A DNA stretch of 64,000 bases from Ochrobactrum sp. RH2CCR150 (GTDB lineage Bacteria; Pseudomonadota; Alphaproteobacteria; Rhizobiales; Rhizobiaceae). Below, piece after piece: positions 35,352-44,215 of this stretch. Under the pieces are notes generated by a model, which was not told the origin of the DNA, did not search any database, and was given only the letters and a program-made list of their open reading frames with translations. The stretch covers positions 209,589 to 273,588 of the forward strand of contig JACGXE010000006.1 in the NCBI GenBank assembly GCA_014138095.1, written 5' to 3'. How positions within the stretch are numbered: position 1 is the first letter of the stretch; the number at the start of each line of letters is the position of its first letter. The position numbers were made by a program, and so were the translations under genes.

Positions 35352-36299
35352 CTATCGTTCGGCCCGTCGGCTGCTGGCGAGGAAGATCACCGCGATGATG
35401 GTGACGCCAGTCAGCACGAGACGAACACCGGCGCCGAAGCCGTAGGTGTTGAGCATCGAGACTATGAGGAACATGAAGAGTGCGGCACCCCAAATACCGG
35501 GGATGTTGGAATCGCCGCCTGCAACCGCCGTGCCGCCAATGATGACGACCGCAATCGACATCAGGAGATATTCCGCGCCCATGTTCAGCGCTGCGCCGCC
35601 AGAGAAACAGGCCAGCAGGAAGCCACAGAGCGAGGCCAGTACCGCGCAGAGCAGATAGGTGACGAAGCGGGTGCCATCGACCGGAACGCCTGCCATGCGG
35701 GCTGCGAAGGGGTTCTGGCCGATTGCCGAGATCCAGCGTCCATAGATGCTCTTTTTCAAAAGCACCCAGCCGATCAGCGACAGGATCAGCGCCACGATGG
35801 CGACATTGGGAATGCCGAGCGTGGAGGCGGTGGTGAATTGCGAAAGGCTTTCCGGCGGTTTCACGCGCAGGCCGCGATTGCTCCAGATGGCGGTCGACTG
35901 GATCAGGAAGCTCATCGACAGGGTGGCGATGATGGGCGGAATGCGCAGGAGCTTGATCAGCGCGTAATTGCAGATGCCGATGGCAAGGCCGATCAGTATG
36001 GCGACGGCAAGCCCTGCCAGCACCATGCCGTCCTGCGTATCCATGAGCTTCAGCGCCAGTGTGGCGGCGAGCGTCATGTTGGCCGGGACCGACAGGTCGA
36101 TATTGCCGGGGCCGAGCGTGATGACGAACATCTGGCCCAGCCCGACGATCACCGAAAAGGATGCGAAAGTGAAGGCTGCATGGGAAAGCCCGTGCGCGCC
36201 GGCACCTCCGGTGAACAGGATGGTGATGATCCACACTGCGGCGGTCGCGATAAACGACCATATCCACGGACGGCTGGTGAGTACAGACATGGCGTTCAT
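35352..36299 (-). CDS. Sugar ABC transporter permease (CUT2)
   Basis: A 315-aa BPD_transp_2 permease with about 9 membrane segments. FVITLGPGNIDLSVPANMTLAATLA and the coupling loop YGRWISAIGQNPFAARMAGVPV are family signatures. Its start overlaps the stop of the neighbouring permease gene by 4 bp. With that gene, the double ATPase and the binding protein it forms one importer. Confidence 0.88.
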   Translation of the reverse strand: MNAMSVLTSRPWIWSFIATAAVWIITILFTGGAGAHGLSHAAFTFASFSVIVGLGQMFVITLGPGNIDLSVPANMTLAATLALKLMDTQDGMVLAGLAVAILIGLAIGICNYALIKLLRIPPIIATLSMSFLIQSTAIWSNRGLRVKPPESLSQFTTASTLGIPNVAIVALILSLIGWVLLKKSIYGRWISAIGQNPFAARMAGVPVDGTRFVTYLLCAVLASLCGFLLACFSGGAALNMGAEYLLMSIAVVIIGGTAVAGGDSNIPGIWGAALFMFLIVSMLNTYGFGAGVRLVLTGVTIIAVIFLASSRRAER

Positions 36300-37237
36300 T
36301 GCTTTTTCTCCCTCTTTTCGAGGCGGTTGAGGAAGAGGCGCAATGCCAGCACCACGATGAGAATGCCGCCCTGCGCGCCGATCTGCCAGTCCGGCGAAAT
36401 GCGCATGAAGGAGAGGAACGAACCTGCAAGCGTCAGCGTCAGCGCGCCGATGACGGCACCGATGGGGGAAACGCGTCCGCCGACGAATTCACCGCCGCCC
36501 AGAATGACGCCCGCGATGGACAGAAGCGTATAACGCAATGCGATATTGGCATCCGCCGAGGTGGTGAGGCCAACCAGTGCGATCCCGGCCAGCACGGCGA
36601 AGAAGGCGGCCAGCGCATAGGTTGCGGCGCGGATGGCGGTGACGGACCAGCCTGCGCGCTCGATGGAGCGGGTATTGCCGCCCGCGCCGCGCATCAGCAC
36701 GCCGAATGTCGAGCGCATGACGATGAAATGCGTGACGATGGCAATCACGATGCTGGCAACGATCGCCATCGGGATGAAAGGTGGCTTGGCCGTCATGATC
36801 CAGCGCGCCCAGTCCGGCGCCTGTCCACCCGGCGAGGGCAACAGCAACACGGCCAGGCCGCCCCAGACGAAGCTCATGCCCAGTGTGACGACGATGGAAG
36901 GCAGATTGCGCAGATGGATGATTGCGCCGAGCGCTGCATAAGCGGCGATTGCGGCTGCGAGGATCAGCACACCGATAAGGGGAGCCGTGTTGAGCCAGGT
37001 CGCTGCAACGCAGACGACAAAGCTCACAAAGGTTCCCATCGAAAGGTCGAGATCGTTGACGGCCATGATGAGCATCTGGGAGATGGTCGCCAGAGCGATA
37101 GGCACGGCCAGATTGAACAGCAGGTTCAGCCCCGTATAGCTCATGGCGCGCGGCTGCATGTAGAAGACGGCGGCAAGCAGCAGGACCAGCGAGAATACCG
37201 GCGTCAGCAGGCGGATGGAGGAAGAGGAAAGGCGCAT
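36296..37237 (-). CDS. Sugar ABC transporter permease (CUT2)
   Basis: A 313-aa permease with IMAVNDLDLSMGTFVSFVV, the site equivalent to the DLSV motif, and the loop FGVLMRGAGGNTRSIERAGWSV. The start codon shares one base with the TAA/TGA of the ATPase gene at 37237, and its end overlaps the next permease by 4 bp. It pairs with that permease to form the channel. Confidence 0.88.
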   Translation of the reverse strand: MRLSSSSIRLLTPVFSLVLLLAAVFYMQPRAMSYTGLNLLFNLAVPIALATISQMLIMAVNDLDLSMGTFVSFVVCVAATWLNTAPLIGVLILAAAIAAYAALGAIIHLRNLPSIVVTLGMSFVWGGLAVLLLPSPGGQAPDWARWIMTAKPPFIPMAIVASIVIAIVTHFIVMRSTFGVLMRGAGGNTRSIERAGWSVTAIRAATYALAAFFAVLAGIALVGLTTSADANIALRYTLLSIAGVILGGGEFVGGRVSPIGAVIGALTLTLAGSFLSFMRISPDWQIGAQGGILIVVLALRLFLNRLEKREKKQ

Positions 37238-38697
37238 TATTCGTGACCTCCCTCGAAAGATGCTGCAAGCACGTTCTTTTCCGTAATGTCTTCGCCGGTC
37301 AGTTCCGCAACGATAGCGCCGTCGCGGAAAACATAGACGCGGTCACAAAGTTCTATTTCGTCCATTTCGGTGGAGTACCAGACGAAGGTGCGTCCGTTTT
37401 CGGCTTCATGGCGCAGGATTTCATAGACTTCCTGCTTGGTGCCGACATCGACGCCGCGCATCGGATCGTCCATCAAAATGGCGTTGGCGCTGGTCGCCAG
37501 CGCGCGGGCAAAAAGCACCTTCTGCTGGTTGCCGCCTGAAAGCGACAGGATGCGGTTGCCCATATCCGGTGTGCGGATCTGGATGCGGTCTTTCCACTGG
37601 CTGCCGAGCGCGTCTTCGCGCTTCTGGTCGACGAGCTTTGCCGACGACAGCCGGTCCAGCGAGCCGATGGTGAGATTGTGCAGAATGCTCCACAGCGGGA
37701 AAGTACCGTTGAGGCTGCGGTCGCCTGCCACGAATGCGATTTCGCATGTGCGGGCCGGAACCCAGTTGGGTCGCCGTGCATAGTAAAGATCGAGCAGCAT
37801 CTTGGTCTGCCCGTGTCCGGCAAGACCGGCGAGGCCGATGACTTCGCCTTTGAATGCCTGAAACGGCTTGACGTCGCTGGTGCGCTTGGCAAAGGACAGA
37901 ACGGGCGTGCCGCTCGCATCGGTCTTTGCAACCCGGCGCGCAGCCTTTTCACGTTCGACGCTGCCCATGGCTTCAACGAGGCTGCGATTGGTGAAGTCGC
38001 TGGCCGCGCGATTGGCGACGACCTTGCCGTCCTTCATCACGACGATGCGGTCGGAGGTCGTGAGAATTTCGCCCAGCATATGCGAAATCAGGATAACGGA
38101 GCCGCCAGTGCCGACGAAACGGCGCACATAGGCCATCAGCTGCGCAGCAATGCCAGCGTCGAGCGAGGAGGTCGGCTCATCGAGAATGACGAGCTTTGGC
38201 GCAGTGCCGGGCGCGGTGAAGTTGATGGCGATTTCGACCATCTGGCGCTCGGCGATGGAAAGCTCATCGATGGTGGAAGTGCAGTCGATCTTGTGGCCGG
38301 GGAAAATCTCGTCGAGCTTTTTTGCAATCAGTTCTATGGCCTTGCCGCGCCAGCTCGCGCCGGTCAGGTCGCGCTGCATGATGCGGACATTCTCGGCAAT
38401 GGTGAGGTTTGGAAACAGCGACAATTCCTGAAACACGCAGCGCACGCCGTGCTTGCGTGCCATCGTCACGCCATGTCCCGCTTCGCCATGATAGGAAATG
38501 CTGCCCTCATGCGGGGAAAGCCCGCCATTGATGACATTGACGATGGTGGATTTGCCAGCGCCATTATGGCCGACCAGTCCCACACATTCGCCTTCGCGGA
38601 TCACGAGTTCGGCGCCATCCAGTGCTTTCACCGCACCGAACTGCACGCGAATATTGCGCGCGGCGACGACCTCCTGTTTCTCTGCTGTTTCTGTCAT
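37237..38697 (-). CDS. Sugar ABC transporter, double ATP-binding subunit
   Basis: A 486-aa protein from MTETAEKQEVVAARNI. The first domain has Walker A GHNGAGKST, signature LSIAERQMVEIA and Walker B LVILDEPT. The second has a degenerate Walker A (GLAGHGQTK), signature LSGGNQQKVLFARAL and a DDPMRGVD Walker B in which Asp replaces Glu. Catalysis is therefore likely in the first site only, as in other sugar ATPases. An open extension to 38808 lacks family similarity and a ribosome site. Confidence 0.88.
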   Translation of the reverse strand: MTETAEKQEVVAARNIRVQFGAVKALDGAELVIREGECVGLVGHNGAGKSTIVNVINGGLSPHEGSISYHGEAGHGVTMARKHGVRCVFQELSLFPNLTIAENVRIMQRDLTGASWRGKAIELIAKKLDEIFPGHKIDCTSTIDELSIAERQMVEIAINFTAPGTAPKLVILDEPTSSLDAGIAAQLMAYVRRFVGTGGSVILISHMLGEILTTSDRIVVMKDGKVVANRAASDFTNRSLVEAMGSVEREKAARRVAKTDASGTPVLSFAKRTSDVKPFQAFKGEVIGLAGLAGHGQTKMLLDLYYARRPNWVPARTCEIAFVAGDRSLNGTFPLWSILHNLTIGSLDRLSSAKLVDQKREDALGSQWKDRIQIRTPDMGNRILSLSGGNQQKVLFARALATSANAILMDDPMRGVDVGTKQEVYEILRHEAENGRTFVWYSTEMDEIELCDRVYVFRDGAIVAELTGEDITEKNVLAASFEGGHE

Positions 38698-38825
38698 ACA
38701 CTCAACTAACGATTGGACGTTTCCGGCGAAGCCAGCAAAGGGCCAGGCCGTCGGAAAGGCGTCAAAGTAAAGGGATAAAGAAGGGGCGAGGATCAGCTCG
38801 CCCCTCATGTTTTGGGTCGATCCGC

Positions 38826-39842
38826 TTATTTCGCGGCGTCGATAACCTTCTGCGCATCTTCAAGCGCATATTCGACATTGGCAACGCCACCCTTCTGGGT
38901 GTTGGCCAGATCCTTGTCGAGCGATTCCTGGCTGACGCTGAGGAACGGAACGACGAGGTCCTTCTTCACTTCCTTGCCGTCGAGAATCTGCTGTGCGACC
39001 CAGAAAGCCAGCGTGGACACGCCCGGTGCAATCGAAACCGACATGGTTTCGTAGCCGTTGGCGTCTTTCTGCTGCTTCCACCACTGCAGTTCGTCTTCAC
39101 GGTTGCCCATGATGATGGTTGGCGTTTCGCGCTTGGCGGCAGCAAAGGCTTGTGCAGCGCCATAGCCGTCGCCGCCCTGCGTTACCACAGCATCGACTTT
39201 CGGCAGGCTCGGCAGGATACCGGCAACGGCGCGCTGCGCAACGTCGGCAGCCCAGTCACCGTTGACCGAACCGACGACCTTGAACTTCGGATGCTTCTTC
39301 ACGCCTTCTTCGATACCGGCATGAATATTGTCATCGACCGAAACACCGGCGAGACCGCGGATTTCAAGCAGGTTGCCACCATCGGGGTAACGCTTTGCAA
39401 GATAGTCGATCTGGCCTTCGCCCATGGCCTTGAAATCGACTGCGATGCGCCATGCGCAAGGCTCGGTGACAATACCGTCGAAGGAAACGACGGTGATGCC
39501 GGCATCGCAGGCTTCCTTGACTGCGCCGTTCAGCGCGGTCGGCGAAGCGGCGTTGATGACGATGGCGTCATAGCCCTGCAGGATCATGTTCTGGATCTGG
39601 GCGGCCTGTTCGGTCGCCTGATTTTCGGCGGTCGTGAACGGGTCGGCGGCAGCCACCACGCCAGCCTTTACGGCTTCCTTGGTGATCTTGTCCCAGCTTT
39701 CCAGCATGGCCTGACGCCAGGAATTACCTGCGTAATTGTTCGAGAATGCAATCTTCTTCGATGAAGTGTCGGCGAGCGCGCTGCCTGCCGCAAAAACGCC
39801 TGCCAGTGCTACAGACGCAAAAAGGATTTTCCCAAGCTTCAT
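38826..39842 (-). CDS. Sugar ABC transporter periplasmic binding protein
   Basis: A 338-aa family-1 binding protein starting at ATG 39842 after GGGAGGAAAG. The signal peptide is MKLGKILFASVALAGVFAAG with cleavage near SALA. ATEQAAQIQNMILQGYDAIVINAASPTALNGAV and VDAVVTQGGDGYGAAQAF are ligand-cleft segments. It is the first gene of the leftward importer operon and diverges from the sensor kinase. Ligand unknown: the pattern is ribose/xylose-like, but the genes give no direct clue. A 120-codon N-terminal extension of the frame is unsupported. Confidence 0.88.
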   Translation of the reverse strand: MKLGKILFASVALAGVFAAGSALADTSSKKIAFSNNYAGNSWRQAMLESWDKITKEAVKAGVVAAADPFTTAENQATEQAAQIQNMILQGYDAIVINAASPTALNGAVKEACDAGITVVSFDGIVTEPCAWRIAVDFKAMGEGQIDYLAKRYPDGGNLLEIRGLAGVSVDDNIHAGIEEGVKKHPKFKVVGSVNGDWAADVAQRAVAGILPSLPKVDAVVTQGGDGYGAAQAFAAAKRETPTIIMGNREDELQWWKQQKDANGYETMSVSIAPGVSTLAFWVAQQILDGKEVKKDLVVPFLSVSQESLDKDLANTQKGGVANVEYALEDAQKVIDAAK

Positions 39843-40055
39843 TCTTTCCTCCCGGTTGCAAATATTCCGCCCCGCAGCGCCCCGGCGCTTCGGTTCGTTG
39901 AAATTGAGTATGGTGCGAAGCCTCCCGCACCGCCGCTCCTCAACGGCACCAACCGCAATTGACGTGATTTCACTCTTGTCTTGCGGGCAATTTTCTGGTG
40001 AAGCGAAGATGGAAGAAGCGGCGCGGTCTGTGAAGGCCGAATGCAGCAACAGAGC

Positions 40056-40090
40056 TGCGGGTTCCCGCAGCAAAATTGCGGGTTCCCGCA
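40056..40090. promoter_or_regulatory. Twin 14-bp palindromes in the importer/sensor-kinase promoter
   Basis: TGCGGGTTCCCGCA occurs exactly at 40056-40069 and at 40077-40090, 21 bp apart, two helical turns. They lie between the binding-protein gene (leftward) and the histidine kinase gene (rightward). They are probable operators for the LuxR-type response regulator encoded two genes on, although another regulator is possible. The rest of the 325-bp gap has no gene. Confidence 0.7.
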
Positions 40091-40167
40091 AGACGCGCCG
40101 AGGAGGGCGCGGCGTATTATAAGTCTCATGACGATATGAGTGTAACTTGCGTTTGGAGGAGAAACGC

Positions 40168-41496
40168 TTGGCCGAACGCGCGCCCAGACAGCAGGATAGC
40201 AAGCACGATCACGGGCAGGCTGAAAACCTCCTTGATCACTATTTGAACATTTCCCGGCTTCTGGCGGGGCAGCTCGATTTCGATTCCATCATTCAGGCGG
40301 TGGCGGCCGAGATTGCCTGCATCCTGCCTTATGACCATCTCGACGTCTGCATCAAGATGCTCGATGGCAAGTTCCACATTGCCTATGAGTCCGGTATTGC
40401 GACCGCCTGGAGTCGCAATCCGCCAGCGCTTCTGTCCGGCAGCCCGATCCGCACGCTGTTGTCGGGCGAGGCGGGGTATCTCCTGACTGACGATGCGCGC
40501 ACCGATCCGCGCTTTCATTTCGAAGGGTCTTTTTCCAGCCCGATCATCGAGCATGATCTCAAGGGCCGCGTCCATGTTCCGCTCAAGGCGCAGGGCGATA
40601 TCATCGGCGCACTGAGCTGTTCCAGCCTGACACCTGCCTGCTATTCCATGCGCGACGTGGAGAATGGGCAGTCGATCGCTGATCTTCTGGCGCCTTACTT
40701 TTTTGCCATTCGCGCTGCCGAGCAGGCCAAGCGTTCGGCCATCGTTGAAACGGAAGCCCGCGCCCGCGAGGAGGGCTTGCGGTCCGGCGCACTGAAACTA
40801 ACCGAGGCATTGGAGACAGAACGGCACCGCATCGGCATGGATTTGCATGACCAGACGCTGGCCGATCTCACCCGGCTTGCTCGCCACGTCGAGCGGCTCA
40901 CCCGCGCGCCGGATCTTTCCGGCGAACAGCTGGAGCCGCTGTTTCGCGGGCTCCAGCATTGCATGCGCGATTTGCGGCAGATCATTGAGGAGGCGAAGCC
41001 TTCGATTCTCCAGCTGTTCGGTTTCGTGCAGGCTACGGAAAACCATCTGGACCGTTCGGTGCGCGACAGCGATGCCGCGATTGAATGGACGCTGGATGAC
41101 CAGAGCGACGGCATGGCCGACCGACTGGAAGAAACGGTGGCGACATCGCTGTTTCGCATCGTTCAGGAAGCGATCAACAATGTCATCCGCCATGCCCATG
41201 CCAGCGAATTGCTGGTGAAGCTCAGCGACCGCGGCGGGCGGCTTCTGGTGGAAGTGATCGATAACGGCATCGGGGCTGACCGGCCGGTCCAGCGTCCCGG
41301 AGCGACTTCGGAACTGAACCCCGAACTTACATTGGGTCACGGCACCGACAATATGCGCACGCGCGCGCGGCTGATTTCGGCGGGCTTCGCCATCCGGAAA
41401 AATGCGACAGGCCCGGGAACCAGTGTAACGGTGCTTTTGCCGCCGGAAATGTGCAAACCGATGAATGGAGAGAGCGATGCAGGTTCTGATCGTTGA
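40168..41496 (+). CDS. Cytoplasmic GAF-domain sensor histidine kinase (NarL/UhpB type)
   Basis: A TTG start at 40168 is chosen because GGAGGAG ends 6-7 bases upstream; the product is 442 aa. An N-terminal GAF domain (about 30-190; HYLNISRLLAGQLDFDSIIQAVA) is followed by a HisKA_3 dimerization helix with the phospho-acceptor His227 (RIGMDLHDQTLADL). The ATPase has N-box VQEAINNVIRHAHA, G1 VIDNGIGAD and GHGTDNMRTRARLISAGF. There is no transmembrane segment, so it senses a cytoplasmic ligand or a redox/small molecule bound by GAF. Its end overlaps the regulator gene by 20 bp. Confidence 0.87.
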   Translation: MAERAPRQQDSKHDHGQAENLLDHYLNISRLLAGQLDFDSIIQAVAAEIACILPYDHLDVCIKMLDGKFHIAYESGIATAWSRNPPALLSGSPIRTLLSGEAGYLLTDDARTDPRFHFEGSFSSPIIEHDLKGRVHVPLKAQGDIIGALSCSSLTPACYSMRDVENGQSIADLLAPYFFAIRAAEQAKRSAIVETEARAREEGLRSGALKLTEALETERHRIGMDLHDQTLADLTRLARHVERLTRAPDLSGEQLEPLFRGLQHCMRDLRQIIEEAKPSILQLFGFVQATENHLDRSVRDSDAAIEWTLDDQSDGMADRLEETVATSLFRIVQEAINNVIRHAHASELLVKLSDRGGRLLVEVIDNGIGADRPVQRPGATSELNPELTLGHGTDNMRTRARLISAGFAIRKNATGPGTSVTVLLPPEMCKPMNGESDAGSDR

Positions 41497-42202
41497 GGAT
41501 GACCCGCTGCATCGCACTTATCTGGGCGAGGCGGTACGGGCGGCGCTGCCGGAATGCAGCGACATTTTCGAAGCGGGAAACGGGTCGGCGGGCGAAAAAC
41601 TGGCGCGCCAGCATCGCGACGCGCATATCGTGATGGACTTGCAGATGAACGGTCGCAACGGCATCGAGGCGGCACGCACCATCTGGAAGGAAAATCCCGA
41701 AACCCGCATCCTGTTCTGGTCGAACTATGCCGATGAGGCCTATGTGCGCGGTGTATCGCGCATCGTGCCGGAAGGTGCGGCCTATGGATATGTGCTGAAA
41801 TCGGCCTCCGACGACAAGCTACGGCTGGCGCTGCGCAGCATTTTCGTCGAGGCGCAATGTGTCGTCGACCGGGAAGTTCGTGGCCTGCAGCAGAAGAGCC
41901 TCAGCCATGCCAGCGGATTTACCGAGAGCGAATATGAAATCCTGATCGATATCGCGCTGGGCCTGACGGACAAGATGATTGCGCGCCGTCGCAATCTGTC
42001 GTTGCGTAGTGTTCAAAACCGCCTGCAGCAGCTTTATGAAAAGCTCGGCGTCTATCAGGAAAAGAGCGATACCGACGAGGGGCGGTTCAATTTTCGCGCC
42101 CGCGCCGTGACCGTGGCGCTGTTGCGCAAACTGTTGAATTACAGCGCGCTGGAGCGCGCGGAAGCCGAGCTCAACGATTGGCTGAGCCGGCAAGTTTCCT
42201 AG
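41477..42202 (+). CDS. LuxR/NarL-type response regulator
   Basis: From ATG 41477 the product is 241 aa. The receiver has MQVLIVEDDP, phospho-Asp54 (VMDLQMNGRNG) and Lys108 (YVLKSAS). The output HTH (about 150-196; GFTESEYEILIDIALGLTDKMIARRRNLSLRSVQNRLQQLYEKLGV) is LuxR-like with a longer C-terminal tail. It overlaps the kinase gene, so the two form a pair. It probably controls the divergent sugar importer through the palindromes at 40056-40090. Confidence 0.87.
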   Translation: MQVLIVEDDPLHRTYLGEAVRAALPECSDIFEAGNGSAGEKLARQHRDAHIVMDLQMNGRNGIEAARTIWKENPETRILFWSNYADEAYVRGVSRIVPEGAAYGYVLKSASDDKLRLALRSIFVEAQCVVDREVRGLQQKSLSHASGFTESEYEILIDIALGLTDKMIARRRNLSLRSVQNRLQQLYEKLGVYQEKSDTDEGRFNFRARAVTVALLRKLLNYSALERAEAELNDWLSRQVS

Positions 42203-42208
42203 CTTGGA

Positions 42209-43138
42209 TCACGTCCAGAAATAACGCACGAAGTGAAAGAACACCGGCGCTGAAAAGACAAGGCTGTCGGCGCGGTCGAGCATGCCGCCATGGCCTTCGA
42301 TCATGTGGCCCCAATCCTTGACGCCCCGGTCGCGCTTGATGGCCGAAGCCACCAGCCCGCCAAAAAAGCCCATGACGCAAGAGACCGCCGCCAGCGCGCC
42401 CGCCTGAAGCGGTGAGAAAGGCGTAAGCCAGGCAAGCCCTGCGCCCAGCAGCGATGCGCTGGCCACGCCGCCGACAAAGCCTTCCCAGGTCTTGGATGGC
42501 GAGATATTTGGCGCGATGCGATGCTTGCCGAACAGTTTGCCGAACACATATTGCAGCACGTCGCTGCCCTGCACAGTTGCGACCAGAAAGGCGATCAGCA
42601 GCAGCTTTTCGCTGTCATAGCCGGGAATATCCAGCGTCATCAGCGCCGGAACATGGCTGATGCAATAGACCGACAGCATGATGCCCCATTGCTGTTCGCT
42701 GATGCGTTCGAGAAAGCGCGATGTATCGCCGGAAAGCGCGGTCAGCACGGGCATTGCAAGGAAGCAATAGACCGGAATGAAGATCGAATAGAGGCCGTAC
42801 CATTCGATCCAGATCAGATAATATTGCACCGGAATGACCAGCAGGAACATGCCGAGCAGGATGCGGTGGTCGCTGCGGCGGGTCTGGGTCAGCGTCACAT
42901 ATTCGCGCAGCGATGCGAAGGATACGAGCGCGAACAGAATGATCACGCCGCCTTTGCCAAACAGGAAGGCAATGCACATGGCCGCGACCATGATCCACCA
43001 TGCCTTGATACGGGCATTGAGGTTGACCAGTGTGGATGAAAGCGGCTTCGGCGCGCGCCAGGACAGAACGGCGGCGACGAGGCTTGCTGTTCCCAGAACG
43101 CCCATAAGGCCGATGAATAATTGGGTTGTTTCGCTCAT
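42209..43138 (-). CDS. CdsA-family phosphatidate cytidylyltransferase (ynbB-like)
   Basis: A 309-aa membrane protein with about 7-8 helices. NISPSKTWEGFVGG and AIKRDRGVKDWGHMIEGHGGMLDRADSL form the CTP-transferase signature, the latter with the catalytic Asp/Lys cluster. It makes a CDP-diacylglycerol-like lipid. Its ATG overlaps the stop of the acyltransferase gene by 4 bp. It is the last of five leftward genes matching the composition of the E. coli ynbABCD cluster, and its stop is 7 bp from the response regulator stop, convergent. Confidence 0.87.
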   Translation of the reverse strand: MSETTQLFIGLMGVLGTASLVAAVLSWRAPKPLSSTLVNLNARIKAWWIMVAAMCIAFLFGKGGVIILFALVSFASLREYVTLTQTRRSDHRILLGMFLLVIPVQYYLIWIEWYGLYSIFIPVYCFLAMPVLTALSGDTSRFLERISEQQWGIMLSVYCISHVPALMTLDIPGYDSEKLLLIAFLVATVQGSDVLQYVFGKLFGKHRIAPNISPSKTWEGFVGGVASASLLGAGLAWLTPFSPLQAGALAAVSCVMGFFGGLVASAIKRDRGVKDWGHMIEGHGGMLDRADSLVFSAPVFFHFVRYFWT

Positions 43139-43788
43139 GGGCGGTTCCCGTTTCTGGGCTGTATATCGAGAAGTTGCTGGCGGGCTCGCGTCAGAAATTC
43201 TTTGCGGTCTTCGCCGTCACCAAGCTGCACCGGCGCACCGAACACGACGCGGCACAGCAAAGGCACCGGCAGGGCGGCGCCTTTCGGCAACACGCGCGAC
43301 ATGTTCTCGATCCAGCAGGGGACGAGTTCGACATCGGGCCGCGCCAGCGCGAGATTGTAGAGACCGGAGCGAAAACGCAGCAGCGGTTCGTCCGTCATGT
43401 TGCGTGTGCCTTCCGGGAAGATGATCAGCGAATGCCCATCGGCCAGCGCGGTCAGCATCACTTCCATCGGGTCTTGCGTGCGTTCCACCCAGTTCCGTTC
43501 AACCAGAACCGTGCGCAGCAGCACTTCGGCCATGAATTGCCGCACGCGATTGGCGCGCCAATAGTCTGCGCCCGCCACGGCGCGGGTGCGCGCCCGTTCT
43601 TCCTGATTGAGACAGGAGGCGAGCAGGATGAAATCGCCATGGCTGGTGTGGTTGGCATAATAGATGCGCTGGTTACGCGAGGGGCCCGTGCCGCTCCAGA
43701 TCGGTCGCACACCGGTGATGCCGCGTGACAGGATGGCGAGCAACGAGCCGAACAAAGATTGCACCTGATGACGAATGATGGTGCGCAT
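43135..43788 (-). CDS. PlsC-family 1-acylglycerol-phosphate acyltransferase
   Basis: A 217-aa protein from ATG 43788, which directly follows the upstream stop. The acyltransferase box NHTSHGDF (H-x4-D) and the FPEGTRN box are present, with LVPCWIENMSRVLPKGAAL later. It is shorter than usual PlsC at the N terminus, with a weakly hydrophobic start. It would make phosphatidate for the neighbouring CdsA-like enzyme. A 68-codon open extension overlaps the upstream gene and is rejected. Confidence 0.85.
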   Translation of the reverse strand: MRTIIRHQVQSLFGSLLAILSRGITGVRPIWSGTGPSRNQRIYYANHTSHGDFILLASCLNQEERARTRAVAGADYWRANRVRQFMAEVLLRTVLVERNWVERTQDPMEVMLTALADGHSLIIFPEGTRNMTDEPLLRFRSGLYNLALARPDVELVPCWIENMSRVLPKGAALPVPLLCRVVFGAPVQLGDGEDRKEFLTRARQQLLDIQPRNGNRP

Positions 43789-43789
43789 G

Positions 43790-44215
43790 TCAGAACTCCG
43801 CGCCCGGCGGCAAAAGCGCCAGCAGGCTGAACAGGACGATAGCCAGTCCGAGAAAAAGATTGAGACGCCGGGCAATGCGGCGCGATCCCGCAATGCGGTT
43901 CGACAGCGGGCGCAGGGTCGGTTGTTTTGCGCGCAGGCCCATTCGTTCCAGAATGGAATCGACCTCCGCAAGGGCCGCCTTTTCATCCTCACCAGCGGCG
44001 ATCATCCGAAACAAGGCGGCGTCGAACAGAAGATGCGCGGCAAGGCCCAGCGCAATCAGGGTGCTTGCCAGTAGCACAGGCCAGATCAGCCAGAAGGCAA
44101 GGTCGTGCTGCGCGCGCAGGAACGGCGCGATACCGATCAGAACAATCGCGACGCCAAGCCCGATAAAGGCGTGGCTGCGCAAGGCTTTGGCACTATGTGC
44201 GGCTGGAGAGATCAT
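43790..44215 (-). CDS. Small membrane protein in the lipid cluster
   Basis: A 141-aa protein with two adjacent N-terminal membrane helices (FIGLGVAIVLIGIAPFL and LIWPVLLASTLIALGLAAHLLF), a cytoplasmic loop of about 50 residues, and a C-terminal helix (LFLGLAIVLFSLLALL). It overlaps the upstream phosphatase gene by 4 bp and is followed at once by the acyltransferase gene. No family was recognised. The position implies a structural or regulatory role in the lipid pathway. Confidence 0.75.
   Translation of the reverse strand: MISPAAHSAKALRSHAFIGLGVAIVLIGIAPFLRAQHDLAFWLIWPVLLASTLIALGLAAHLLFDAALFRMIAAGEDEKAALAEVDSILERMGLRAKQPTLRPLSNRIAGSRRIARRLNLFLGLAIVLFSLLALLPPGAEF

Noticed and set aside
38826..40202. 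Long version (458 aa) of the sugar-binding protein
   Set aside because: The first 120 residues are not family-like and run through the promoter palindromes; a signal peptide and ribosome site mark the start at 39842.
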